From Epiperipatus broadwayi (Eukaryota; Onychophora; Udeonychophora; Euonychophora; Peripatidae), in the NCBI GenBank assembly GCA_028023455.1, contig JAQFVV010006216.1, positions 4,914,877 through 4,978,876 of the forward strand: a stretch of DNA of 64,000 bases, read 5' to 3'. Positions 14,479 to 25,449 of the stretch are shown here, piece by piece. The notes beneath the pieces are model-generated. The model did not search any database and was not told the DNA's origin. It saw only the letters and a program-made list of their open reading frames with translations. How positions within the stretch are numbered: the first letter of the stretch is position 1; every line of letters begins with the position of its first letter. A program made the translations under genes and the position numbers.

Positions 14479-15675
14479 TTTCTCTGGGATGCTTATATGG
14501 GGTATTTGAACCATCATTTTATCACCAATCTTGAACTGGTGTATTGAGATGCCTTTCTGTTTCTTTCTCCTCATCTGTTGCACCTGGGCCTGCACCCCTT
14601 TCTTATCTGACTCCCTGTTGATAGATCTTTTCCTGTTGCCCAGGAATTCCATCTTAAGTAGTTTTGGGACAGGTTTTCCAAAGTGCAGTTGTATTAGAGG
14701 AAGTTCCATGGACTCATTTACTGACCAGTTGATAAAATTAAGCATCTGGGCAGCTGTTTGACAATCCTCTGTGATTTGTAGGCAAGTATGTATAGAACAG
14801 TCTTCTCATGACATGCTCGCAAAGATTGCTTTGAGGGTTCCAAATGGGTGTGAGGATATGTTTAATTTCCCTCTTGTTAACCCATTTATTCCACTCTTCA
14901 GATACAAATGGGATTCTGTGATCAGAAGATGGCCTCCAGCTTCCCTACTTGAGTGAAGTGTAAGGAATCCAATATATTGATTGTTTCTCAAGTTGTGGTC
15001 CTAGCTAGGGGGTATCAGCTACAAACATTGAGAACGTCATATATTACCAGTAGGTATCTTTTCCTATTAAAGGGTGGTAACAGGCCATAAAAGTCAATCA
15101 CCATGATTTCTTTGGGTTGTTAGGTATAATTGATTTCACAGGGCTTGCGTATGTCTTATTCTGGGGTTTTTCTCATTGGAAAATCTTGCATTTCTTCAAT
15201 GTAGTAATTATGTTTTTATGCATCCCTGGCTAATAAAACCATTGTTTTAGGCAATACTCAGTTTTTGGAGTACCATAATGTCCATAAAACCAATGAACAT
15301 AATCAATGAGAGAACCTCATTACTGACAATATCAATGAGAGAACCTCATTACTGGCAATATCATCACTCTCCACTGATGTCTTCCTTTCTGGATCTGATA
15401 ATAAAGGACCTCTTTTTCTATCATATCTTTGTACCTTTGTCTCTCTTCTCTGGGAGTCCCTTTGACATTGCATTATAATTCTATGTAATGTCTCATCTTT
15501 AGGTTGTTCCTTGGCCAATTGCAATAACTTCTCTATATTTTCATCACTATCTGATGCTATGTTCATCATATACACCCCATCTAAACTTAAATTTTGTTGC
15601 AGGGCCAGGACAGGATCATGACTAAGAATATTGGCAGCTATGTTTTCTGCTTCTTTACAATATCTTATCATTAAA

Positions 15676-16107
15676 CTACTGGAAGAACAAGCTCCACCAG
15701 ACCAATCTGCTGTTGTTAAGATAGCTATGATTAATAAACTCTAAACTTTTATGGTCAGTGATCACCACTATCTCTGAATCCAAAAGCATGGAGTGGAACT
15801 TTTGGAATGCCCATATGATAGTAAGAGTCTCTTTCTTTGTAATAGGATAAATAAGTTCTGGCACTTTTAACAAACAACTTATAAAATACAACATGTCCAC
15901 TTGGCCATCCAGTTGGATCTGGGACAGTGTAACCCCCAAACCATATCTGCTGCTGTCTGTTTGGAGCAGAAATGGTTTGTTGAAGTCTGGGTAGGCCAGT
16001 ACCACCTGCTGCACAAAATTTTTTTTTATCTTTTCAAAAGCTGTCTCCTGTTCAGAAGTCCAACTCCATCGACTCTCTTTTCTAAATAATCTTAGTAATG
16101 GCTCCAT
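15676..16107 (-). pseudogene. Ty3/gypsy RT C-terminus and RNase H fragment
   Basis: A 143-codon open piece of the element described at 14115-18090. It starts in the RT thumb/connection region (PLLRLFRKESRWSWTSEQE), runs through the conserved AYPDFNKPFLLQTDSS that opens RNase H and ends near FINHSYLNNSRLVWWSLFFQ, where the usual RWxLxLQ motif is recognisable. The first RNase H aspartate (in LLQTDSS) and a later one (VVITDHKSLEF) are present. The frame is closed on both sides, so this is a surviving island, not a gene. Confidence 0.8.
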
Positions 16108-18087
16108 TTAATCAGCAAATTTCTCACAAAACCTGCTATAGAAATTGCAGAGCCCTAAGAAGGAGTGTATGTCTTTTTTGTTTGTAGTCTATGAAACTCA
16201 GTGATGGCTTTTACTTTATGTGGATGGGGCTTTATTCCAGTCTGCCCCACAAAATGATCCAAGAACTTGATTTCATCTGAAACTAACATACTTTTTTTAG
16301 ATTTATCTTGATTCCCTTATGTCTACATTCCCTAAAAAACAACTCTAATTATTGCAGGTGTTCCTCCATGGATACAGATGCCACCACTACATCATCAACA
16401 TACATGGTAATATGTTTTTTATTTCAGGGGCAAAACTAGATTCATGCATCATAGTAGGCCTATCCTACTGTTGATGAGACCAAAGGGCATCCGATTTAAT
16501 TGGTACAAATACTCTTCATACCAGAAGGCTGTATATTAATGGTCTGTCAGATAAAGTTCAATCTGGCAATAGCCAGCAGTTAGTTCAAATGTAGAAAAAA
16601 TTTTTTTCTCTAAACTTCATTAGTAACAATTAAATAGGGAACAGAACAGCAAAGTCAAATATGGTTTCTCTATTTAACTGCCGAGGATCTAAACATAGTC
16701 TATGGACCCATTCTTTTTCCTTAACAAATGACCAAAGGGTTGCAATAAGGGGAAGAGTATTTACTAATTACACCCCATCTTAACATTTGTTCCAATTGCT
16801 TTTCTACTTCTTTAAACTGGTGGGATATTGGACAGGATCATGCCTGGAAAGATTCTCTTGACTTCAACGTGATCCTTTGCATGTACCCTTTAATTATTCC
16901 TGGACTATCAGAGAATTAGTATCATAGCTACAGAGCAGGGATTAGTTTTTCCCATCACTTATGGAATCCAGTTTTGCCAGATTGACATCCATCATTTCCA
17001 TGATTGATTGACCCATACAGCACACATCTCTTGAACAGTGTAAGGAAGTGTTCAGGAATTTAATTTGTTGGCTATTGCACACCACTAGCTCCTTTTCATA
17101 ATTTACATTGTTTTGATACAGGAAATCCGAACCCAAAACCACTTCATGAATTAGGCTGCTCATTATTAAAAATACATGAAATATTATCTTATTGGGCATA
17201 TCCATTTGCAGCCATATCTGCCAAGGTTCAGGCTTAGTTTTCTGATTATTTGCTAGAGTTACTTGGACAGTCTTTAATGGTAAAGTCTCTACTCAATGGT
17301 TGATCACACAGATCTTTTGGTATAGCTTCTTCAATATTACTGAGATTTGGCTACCTGAATCCAATAAAGCCGAGACCTCAATCCTTCTAACTTCAGTTTT
17401 ATCATGGGACAACTCTGAGGTGCAGATTCTGGCACTTTATCATTCATGAACACCAGGTTTGACATTTTCTTGTTTGGCTCTATTTTTGTTGGAGTAAACT
17501 GATGATCCCTTTATTGAGAAACACTTGTCATGGCTTCTTCCTTTTCTTTCTTTACCAAGAATTTGCAGGGTCCTTCCTCCTTCCTTTGCTTTCATGCATC
17601 TTTTCCAATAAATTTATTTTGTTGGCTCATGTCTATTACCTTTAATATTATAGCTGCATGTTCTATTGATTTCAAATTTGCCATGAACAGCATTTGCTCA
17701 ATCTGGAATGGTAAACTATGCCAGATGATTATGATAATCTGGCCCTCTGATGTGTGATAGGCATTTGATGTCCTCAGCTTGGCCACCTACCTTCTAAAAA
17801 ACTTTAAATAGCTCTCACCTCTACCCACTTCTATATTTTTCTGGTACAAAATCATTTATTGGTGCTCCTCACTCCAAAAGTTTTGTAACAGTGCATCCTT
17901 ATATTTATCAAATATTTTAGGATAGTGGAATTATGACCAATCATGTGTGTGCATTGCCCTGACCATGACTGCATGCAATGGTCAACCAACTTGCTTCATC
18001 ATCTGATTGATATGAAAGTATTTTTCTAAGCTATTAAGGTGTTCTACAGGAGCCTCTCCACTTTGTCCTTCAAATATCCTAATATTT

Positions 18088-18100
18088 TAGAGTGCCTGGC

Positions 18101-18142
<42 letters not shown>

Positions 18143-18153
18143 GCCAGGCACTC

Positions 18154-18155
<2 letters not shown>
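18088..18155. repeat. palindrome: 18-bp arms around an AT microsatellite
   Basis: The left arm TAGAGTGCCTGGCACAAT (18088-18105) is the exact reverse complement of the right arm ATTGTGCCAGGCACTCTA (18138-18155). About 32 bp of AT dinucleotides lie between them. The whole can fold as one long hairpin. It marks the point where gypsy gag sequence stops. A second AT run (18158-18188) follows and leads straight into the family C repeat. Confidence 0.85.
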
Positions 18156-18190
<35 letters not shown>

Positions 18191-18471
18191 AAGCAGATGA
18201 TCTGATGCTCAGATCCTGCTTCACAGCCCACATCCAATCTCCGGCCACCTAACCATATTCAAACTCGTCCTTACGCATGTATACACATAACTAATAATAT
18301 ATTTCTTTACCCAATAGTATAAAATAATGTAAATGTATGTGTCTTGATTTAATATTTAATCTAGTAATAATATTCTCATGTGTATGCAGGCGTAAATAAT
18401 AAATATATATGTATATTTTAGCATAGGAGATTGTGATTGAATTAATAGTATATTATATTATAAGATATTAT

Positions 18472-18482
18472 ATATGATACTT
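18472..18482 (+). repeat. left target-site duplication of the RTE LINE (11 bp)
   Basis: ATATGATACTT here is repeated exactly at 21971-21981, immediately after the LINE's TGATGATG tail. The LINE therefore begins at 18483 with CTGGGAATAAGG and is probably full length. Confidence 0.85.
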
Positions 18483-19019
18483 CTGGGAATAAGGCATGGG
18501 TCCCATGCCACCCAGAGCATCCCCAGGTTGCGGATAGGGGTATGGCCTTCAGATATGAAGGTTAGCTGTGAATAAGCAGAGTATTGTAAATAAGCAGTCA
18601 CTGACAATGGGACAACATTCACTATCAGGAAGTAGTGAAGGAGACAGTGGCGTGTTTACTTCTATAAAGTGCCACAATTCCTATGACGGTGGATGTATAA
18701 TGGCGAGTGTTGACCGCCATTAAATAAGTCAACACCCCGCTGGGTGCTGGGCCAGGAACGGCATTTCTTCCAAGTCAGCGGAAGATCACTAGAGGTGACA
18801 ATGATGAGGAGGAAGCGGTAGTTGGATTTTCATTTTATGGGATTTGGCTAGCGCACTAAGCCTATTATAGAGGTTATTGCTGGGCAAAGAAGGCAATGGG
18901 AAACCACTTTGTCTTATAATTCCCTTGTTTTATTATGAGTATGTCTACAGGAATCATTACGTTTGGTGTTGAGACCTTAGTTAAGAATAACTTTGGTGTC
19001 TTGCCCAGCAGGAGTAGAC

Positions 19020-19073
19020 ATGAGGCTACTCAGGTCATCAACCTGCGAAATCCTCATAAATATAATTAATTGA
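19020..19073 (+). other. short upstream frame overlapping the LINE ORF start
   Basis: An ATG at 19020 opens an 18-codon frame (MRLLRSSTCEILINIIN) that stops at TGA 19071-19073. It overlaps the first codon of the long frame by the four bases TTGA. The peptide looks like the N-terminal extension of an RTE protein in a different frame, so this is probably the true start separated from the main frame by a shift. A genuine upstream ORF is the alternative. Confidence 0.4.
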
Positions 19074-21913
19074 GAGGGGATACACTGAGAATTGGAACGT
19101 GGAATGTTAGATCTTTGAGGAAAGGTGGGAAATTGGAGAATTTGAAAAGAGAGTTGCATTTGAATAATATTGATGTAATGGGATTAAGTGAAGTGAGGTG
19201 GGAGGGATGTGGAGAAGTAAGTAGTGGAGATGTAAAGTTGTTTTATTCAGGTGGTGATAGGTCAATTAATGGAGTTGGCATTGCTGTGAGGAAGAAAATA
19301 TGGAATAGTGTGGCAACGGTTGATGGTATTAATGATAGACTGATGGTGATGAGAATAAATGCAAGTCCTAGGGATTTGGTAATTATACAAGTTTATATGC
19401 CAACTAGTACTCATGATGATAGTGAAATTGATGAAATGTATGAGAAGATAGAAGAAAGTATTCAATGTGAAGGAAAAAATGCATGTATATTGCTATTGGG
19501 GGGTTGGGATGCTGTTGTGGGAAAAGATAGGGAAGAGAAAATTGTTGGAAATTATGGTATTGGAAAAAGAAAAGAAAGGGGTAGTCAACTTGTACAATTT
19601 TGTAAAGAGAATGGGTTTGTCATTGCAAACACTTGTTTTAAAAATCATATTAGAAGATTGTATACATGGAAAGCTCCAGGTAATAAAGAACATTATCAAA
19701 TTGATTATATATTGATTCAGAATAGATATAAGAATGCTGTTAAGGATTCACATGCTTTGCCAGGTGCTGATATAGATTCGGATCATAATTTGGTGATGGC
19801 TAAATTAAAGTTAAGTTTAAAAAGAATTAAAAGAGGGAAAAGATACACAAGATGGGACTTGGATAAATTGAGACAAATGGAAAAAGGAAAATTTGGTTTG
19901 ATATGTGAAAATGAATTTAAAAGAATTGTTCAGGATGGGAACTATATTAATAGCTCTGATGAGTGTTGGAATAGAATTAAAGAGGGATTCTTGAAAATAG
20001 CAAAAAATGAAATAGGTATTATTCATGCGAGAAAAGCTAAAAGACCTTGGATAACTGAAGGTATGTTGGAAAAGATGGAAGTGCGGAGATGGTGGAAGAA
20101 TGTAAATACTGAGGAAGGGCAAAAGGAATATAGGAAATTTAATAATGAATTAAGAAGAGAAACAGATTTAGCAAAAGAAAAGTGGTTGGAGCAAGAATGT
20201 AAAGAGATAGAAAGGTTTCATCAGATGAAAAGATATGATCTAGCATTTGATAGAATACAAAGTATTTCTTGGGAGAAAAAGACATGGGTAGCAAGTGAGA
20301 TTGCAGATAAGAATGGAAGAAGGTTAACCGATAGTAATGATATATTAAAAAGATGGGAAGAATATATTCGGTATCTGTTTAGTAGAGGAAATAATTTAAT
20401 TAGTTATGAACTTGAAAATGAAGAAGATGTTGCAATGGATGATAGAGGTATGGACATACTGCCAGATGAAGTAAGAAAGGCAATCACACAAATGAAGAAT
20501 GGTAAGGCTATTGGATTTGATGCAGTACCTATAGAATTTTTGAGAGAAATGGGAGAATTTACTATGAAGGAAATAGTTGGACTTTGCAATTTGATATATA
20601 ATAGTGGAGTTTGGCCTGAAGATTTTTTAAGAACTATAGTGATTCCAATTGCTAAAAAGAAGAAAGCTGTTAAATGTGAAGAGTATAGGACAATAAGTGT
20701 ATTGTCTCATGTTTCTAAGGTGTTATTGAGGATTTTAACTCAAAGGATTTATGGGAAGGTTGACTATTATATTGCTGAAGAACAGTTTGGTTTTCGGAAA
20801 GGGAAAAGCACAAGAGATGCTATTGGTATTGTTAGGACAATTGCAGAAAGATATATTGAAAGAGATAAAGGAATTGGTATATGTTTTGTAGATTTAGAAA
20901 AGGCATTTGATAGAGTAAGCTGGGATAAACTGATGTCTATCTTAAGAGATAAAGGAGTATTCTGGAAAGAAAGACGATTGATATGGAATATGTATAATGG
21001 TCAAAGAATAAGAGTTAGATTTGGATGTAATGAGACTGATGAAGTGAATATAGAAAGTGGAGTTAGGCAAGGATGTAGTATGTCACCTGTTTTGTTTAAT
21101 ATTTATTTAGAAGATATGCTAAATAATTATTTGGACTGTGGAGGAGCAAATGTTGGAGGGAGAGTAATAAAGTGTATAAGATTTGCAGATGATATGGCTC
21201 TTATTGCTGAGGAAGAAAAGGATCTTCAGAATATGTTGAATAAATTGGAAGAAGGATGTATGGCATATGGAATGAAGATTAATATTGAAAAGACTAAGTG
21301 TTTATGGATAGGGAGAGATGCAAAAAGACTGCAAATTGGAATCCATGATGACATGGTGCAGCAGGTGAAGGGATTTAGATATTTGGGTTGTTGGTTGAAT
21401 GAGGATGGAAGAAGTGAAGATGAAGTTAAAAGAAGAATAGCATTGGCAAAGGTGACATTTGTAAAAAGAAAGAAGATATTTTGTGGACCTATGGAAAGAG
21501 AATTAAGGAAAAGATTAATTAAATGTTATGTGTGGAGTGTATTAATGTATGGTTGTGAGACATGGACATTGAGTAATAGAATTAAGAAACGACTGGAAGC
21601 TTTTGAGATGTGGACATGGAGAAAAATGGAAAAAATCAGTTGGGTGAATAAAATAACAAATGAAGAAGTTTTGAAAAGGGTTAATGAGGAAAAAAGATTG
21701 ATTGAAAGTATCAAAGAGAGAAAGAGAAACTGGATTGGACATGTACTAAGAAAAGATTATAGTTTAATGAAAGATGTTATGGAAGGAATGGTGAGTGGAA
21801 ATAAAAAGAAAGGACGGAAGAGATTGACATTATTGGATGATATACGAGATGGAAGGGGTTATGTGGAATTGACGAAGTGGGCAAGGAAGAGAATGGAATG
21901 GAAGAATGGATGA
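19070..21913 (+). CDS. RTE LINE polyprotein: AP-endonuclease and reverse transcriptase
   Basis: A 947-codon frame without stops. Residues 1-240 form an APE-type endonuclease: TWNVRSL (about 9-15), LSEVRWEG (about 39-46), YTW, QIDYIL and SDH (237-239). The usual GDxN motif reads GGWD: G145 replaces the expected aspartate and D147 the expected asparagine. RT motifs follow: FVDLEKAFDR (about 606), RQGCSMSP (about 667), FADDM (about 704, the catalytic pair) and FRYLG. The C-terminus contains YGCETWTL, RLEAFEMWTWRKM and WIGHVLRKD, as in BovB/CFDP2-like RTE proteins. TAA lies directly upstream of 19070 and the first in-frame ATG is only at codon 35, after TWNVRSL. The start is therefore non-AUG (TTG) or follows a frameshift. 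The protein nicks DNA and reverse-transcribes its RNA at the target. Endonuclease activity is doubtful given GGWD. Confidence 0.9.
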   Translation: MRGDTLRIGTWNVRSLRKGGKLENLKRELHLNNIDVMGLSEVRWEGCGEVSSGDVKLFYSGGDRSINGVGIAVRKKIWNSVATVDGINDRLMVMRINASPRDLVIIQVYMPTSTHDDSEIDEMYEKIEESIQCEGKNACILLLGGWDAVVGKDREEKIVGNYGIGKRKERGSQLVQFCKENGFVIANTCFKNHIRRLYTWKAPGNKEHYQIDYILIQNRYKNAVKDSHALPGADIDSDHNLVMAKLKLSLKRIKRGKRYTRWDLDKLRQMEKGKFGLICENEFKRIVQDGNYINSSDECWNRIKEGFLKIAKNEIGIIHARKAKRPWITEGMLEKMEVRRWWKNVNTEEGQKEYRKFNNELRRETDLAKEKWLEQECKEIERFHQMKRYDLAFDRIQSISWEKKTWVASEIADKNGRRLTDSNDILKRWEEYIRYLFSRGNNLISYELENEEDVAMDDRGMDILPDEVRKAITQMKNGKAIGFDAVPIEFLREMGEFTMKEIVGLCNLIYNSGVWPEDFLRTIVIPIAKKKKAVKCEEYRTISVLSHVSKVLLRILTQRIYGKVDYYIAEEQFGFRKGKSTRDAIGIVRTIAERYIERDKGIGICFVDLEKAFDRVSWDKLMSILRDKGVFWKERRLIWNMYNGQRIRVRFGCNETDEVNIESGVRQGCSMSPVLFNIYLEDMLNNYLDCGGANVGGRVIKCIRFADDMALIAEEEKDLQNMLNKLEEGCMAYGMKINIEKTKCLWIGRDAKRLQIGIHDDMVQQVKGFRYLGCWLNEDGRSEDEVKRRIALAKVTFVKRKKIFCGPMERELRKRLIKCYVWSVLMYGCETWTLSNRIKKRLEAFEMWTWRKMEKISWVNKITNEEVLKRVNEEKRLIESIKERKRNWIGHVLRKDYSLMKDVMEGMVSGNKKKGRKRLTLLDDIRDGRGYVELTKWARKRMEWKNG

Positions 21914-21970
21914 ACTGATGTAGTGACTACTCTCTGGACCTGTCTATTGGACAGACTACTATTGATGATG

Positions 21971-21981
21971 ATATGATACTT
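21971..21981 (+). repeat. right target-site duplication of the RTE LINE
   Basis: ATATGATACTT, an exact copy of 18472-18482. Confidence 0.85.
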
Positions 21982-24526
21982 ATTATATTTTTCATATATA
22001 AGTTTGTAGCCAGAAATGATGCAATCTTGTTAGTAAGTCTCTCGAAAAACAATAACCCGGAAGACCCTTTAGATTAAAATAGAAGATTACAAATTGGTAA
22101 TAATAAAATAAACCCATTAGTGGAAATTGTCCACGCTAGCTTGTTTTAAAATCATAAGATTCATTTTAAAACAATCTTTTGAGAAACTGATAACAAACTT
22201 GCATTGTTTCAAACATCTTACCAGATAAGAGTATCCGGCCAAAAGATTCCAAATGAAATCTAAGTGCTTAAACCGCCTCAGGTCCAGCAGTAGTTGCCTA
22301 GTTACAAATTCAAATTAAAAGTATAAATACTGCTGGATTTGAATCCACAAAGGAGGGGAGATCATTAAATAGCCATGCTGCTAAACATTATCCATGCCTG
22401 ATGTAATTTTCCCGCAATGTGTTGTGAGTAGTAAATTTCACCTTGTCCCTCCATTCTAACATGCTGATCCCATGAACAAAGCTTCCATACTCCGTGCTAC
22501 TGAACTTTACATATGTCTTTCCAATGAAATGAAGTGCTATCTCAAATCATCCTGCTACCCTAGATCTAGTGACAATACCGATGGACTGATTCCTAGTGAA
22601 ATGCTTTTCTCAATCATCAAGGTAAAGAACTCAGACCACTTATAATTCCTAAAATCCTGCCTTCTATGTAATGTGTATATTTTAAACTATATCTTTTAAA
22701 TGTCTTCAAATATATATAACTCTATATAACTAATCTATGCTAAGCCTCTTATAAAATGTTTTTCTTTTATTTTATTTAAAAGCGGCCAATAATTTTTTAT
22801 TAACATTTTTACATATTTATATTTTAAAGTTAATGCCAATAATATTCTAAAATCACCAGCATATAACTTATTTTGTTTTCCCCACCCATCATTTACTGGG
22901 TAAATAATTTATAATTGATAAAAACAAGTCTTATTCAGCTTGCCCAGATGCTCACGGTTTTAGAGAAATAAATTAATTATATTGTTCATGTTTACTGTTG
23001 AAAAACAGATTTGACATCTGTTTTCCCCATTCTCCTTCCTAAATAATGCACTATCTTTTATCTTTCAACTATATTATATATGTAAATTTCATCTTAGCTA
23101 TTACGACCACCCTTTTTATTTTGCAATCAATTAATGTATTTCCACAAGGGCATAAATCAACCAAAATTGAGATTTAATGTGTAAAACATAATGAATAATA
23201 TTAAGTAATATAATGTAAAGGGGGGAGGGGGCCTTAACCTTTTATTCTATGTTTATATGTATAATTATTATCCCTGTTTGCTTAAAGTGAAGCCATGTCA
23301 TTACGCTGAATAGTTCATCATTCGTGGGCAATAAATACGTCCCAATAATCTTTAATTTCAGAAGTATATTTATGTTTTATTATTAAGTGTTTCGTGCATA
23401 AAGGCCATTTCATTTTTTATATATATGTTCGTGCTTCTTTCTCACATGGAGGTCATCGCACAGTCGAGCCCCATCATCATTCTCACTGTCCTTAAACCAG
23501 GCTGTAAAAATCACCTGGGGGACATCCACGGTCTGACGAGCATGCTTTATATGGGGATCGCTCTGGAAAAACCAGCCCGATAATAACATAGCCAGCCACC
23601 CTTCATCTCAATACCGACCCTGCCTATGTTGCAGAGGAAATCAGTCAACTTCGTTCTCAATTCATGAAGCACACTCCAGGATCCATAAATGGACTGACCC
23701 AATCAGCCATCATGCACGCACTGCTTTTCCCTTATCTGATCATTCGCCAGAAGTATTCATAAGCCATAATGAAATGATTTACTTAAATAAGCATATGTTC
23801 CTTATTTTAATATAAGTATTAATACGATAAATTTAGTATCGTTTGTGTAAATTGTTCATTACCCATCCCGCGCATTAATTATCTGAAATTCCCAGTTAAC
23901 CATCATATTAAATGTAATCAAATATTATCTGTGTTAAAATTATTGTTTGAAGTAATCAAATGCTCTTCGTTTCTGGGGGTGTGATAGCGTTCTAATAATC
24001 TATTCTAATAGCGCTAATTTACTCAAACACATACATATATTATTGGCATAGCTGCAATTATCATGTTATTGTATAAAATGATTCAAATAAATATCTACAA
24101 TAATCCTGAGGCTCACGTTGGCTAAATGACCTGACATAATTATTATTAATAAATCGTAAATATATATACATCAAACTCGAATCAGTGCTTTCTTTAGTTA
24201 AGATAAATATTAAGTTATTTCTTAAGCTTAAATATGAGTAAATGATCTCCGCTCTACCCATAATTAACATGCTCATTATTAAGTTATTCTATCATGAGTT
24301 AACCTTGAGTCTTTTGTGTCTCCGATGATCGATGCTGGCGGATGAGAAGTGGATTAATCGATGTCATCGGGATTGTTGCTCATAATGTCATAGATCTGGG
24401 GAATAGGTAAATAGGGCAGAATTCATGAGTGCTCCTGACTTGTGTATCTTGCGCATGATTGGATTCGAGATACTTTTGCCTAGATGCTAGATCTTGTTAC
24501 GTGAACATACAAATCTGACCGGCACA

Positions 24527-24546
24527 ATATATATATATATATATAT
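24527..24546 (+). repeat. AT microsatellite between two family C repeats
   Basis: About ten AT dinucleotides separate the CA end of family C copy 1 from the TG start of copy 2. Such an arrangement follows if both elements inserted in the same AT tract. Confidence 0.7.
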
Positions 24547-25449
24547 TGAAACAGACACATTGTTTCATGAATATATTTTAAGATTTATTTTCTCCTTCTA
24601 CCTAAAGTGATTCATTGAAGTAAAACAGATGTATATAAAAGAAAGCAGCTTTTCCACAATCTTATATAAAAAAGCAAAATGTTTAAATTTAAGAGAAAAT
24701 AATGATTCAGATTTGAAAAAAAAGATAAATCTTCATTGGTGATTTTTATAATTTTTAAATAATGAAATAAATATATCTTTAAGCATTTAAAACTGGCATT
24801 TATTAAAATATAATATTTTTATTTTTGAAACAATGTTGTTGTATGCAAAGTGTAATAATCACTTGAGGCAAAGTTTATCAAATTTTGAAAACAAGGCATT
24901 ATTTGCCTAATTCCTCATCTGTTCCTGCTAAAACTAAATAATCCAATCATCAAGAAGAGTAAAATTCACAGGTTTAAATGACAGCTTTTTGACAAAACAG
25001 ATACAGTGGAGTCATGCTAGTTTAATCCAGAGACTTAATTAGGGGTATAAATACTGGAGTTTGAAGTTCAATTGAGGATATGTATATGTGTTGTTTAGCT
25101 GTTTAGTTGCCAAATGGTTTTAGTGCAGAGTCACCTTTGGAATAATTATATTTATGGCCACACAGCTCATCCCAGCTGAGAAATCTAGTTTTACTAAGGG
25201 TGAATCCTACAGTTAGTGGACATTAAAAAGAAAAGTATTAGTATGGGAAGCATAAGGATGATAGGCTAGTCAGTAATAGCTTTCTCTTTCTATCTGCAGC
25301 CATAAATCTCCAAGCCATGCCTGGGTGAATACCAGTGGAAATTAAATAATGCCATTCAGCTTAAATAAACCAACTTTTTTTTTGAAATGCAATAGTGACC
25401 TGTAGTGGATGAACACACTGGATGAAAATGAAGGTAACAATTTTACACA

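Larger units (their letters stand above)
14115..18090 (-). pseudogene. decayed Ty3/gypsy retrotransposon (gag-protease-RT/RNase H-integrase)
   Basis: Minus-strand reading gives, from 18090 downward, a gag-like segment (matrix/capsid pattern with HLNSLEKYF and LLQNFWSEEHQ), an aspartic-protease C-terminal piece at 16942-17205, RT end plus RNase H at 15676-16107 and integrase from about 15300 to 14115. The RNase H segment shows FLLQTDSSRYGLG near its start and VVITDHKSLEFI near its end, as in Ty3/gypsy RNase H. The integrase core is broken by stops and shifts, and the C-terminal GPF module reads YEGPFKIVEHC. Many stops and frameshifts make every domain non-functional. The gag end is cut off at an AT-rich palindrome (18088-18155) and no 5' LTR or primer-binding site is visible. 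This is an old, autonomous-type copy that has decayed. Confidence 0.85.
18483..21970 (+). mobile_element. full-length RTE-clade LINE (3488 bp)
   Basis: A non-LTR retrotransposon bounded by an exact 11-bp TSD. It has a ~590-bp 5' leader, one long frame encoding endonuclease and reverse transcriptase, and a very short 3' end. The leader contains GGCAATGGGAAACCACTTTG (18894-18913), a phrase resembling leaders of BovB/RTE-type elements. The 3' end holds a perfect 5-bp hairpin CTGTC-TATTG-GACAG (21940-21954) followed by a TGATGATG tail, the arrangement typical of RTE elements. It is inserted into the family C repeat and so is younger than it. The uninterrupted frame and intact TSD indicate a relatively recent insertion. 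Confidence 0.9.
18189..24526. mobile_element. family C LTR-like repeat, copy 1 (~2.84 kb, interrupted by an RTE LINE)
   Basis: The unit starts TGAAGCAGATGATCTGATGC and ends CTGACCGGCACA, giving TG...CA termini, and it is bordered by AT microsatellite on both sides. It starts with a short hairpin (GAAGCAG.ATC / GAT..CTGCTTC). A TATA-like box GTATAAATACTG lies at about 22320 and matches GGTATAAATACTGG at the corresponding place in copy 2. A patch near 23440-23760 is less AT-rich than the surroundings. The RTE LINE at 18483-21970 is inserted about 285 bp from its start. LTR identity is inferred from the termini, TATA-like box and repetition; no internal genes are attached. Confidence 0.45.

Noticed and set aside
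19262-21742. Several minus-strand frames opposite the RTE ORF
   Set aside because: Antisense shadows of a purine-rich coding strand; Ser/Phe/Ile-rich with no homology.
23536-23580. CTGACGA followed by GGAAAA as a hammerhead core
   Set aside because: No complementary stem II flanks and no stem I pairing around a UH site.
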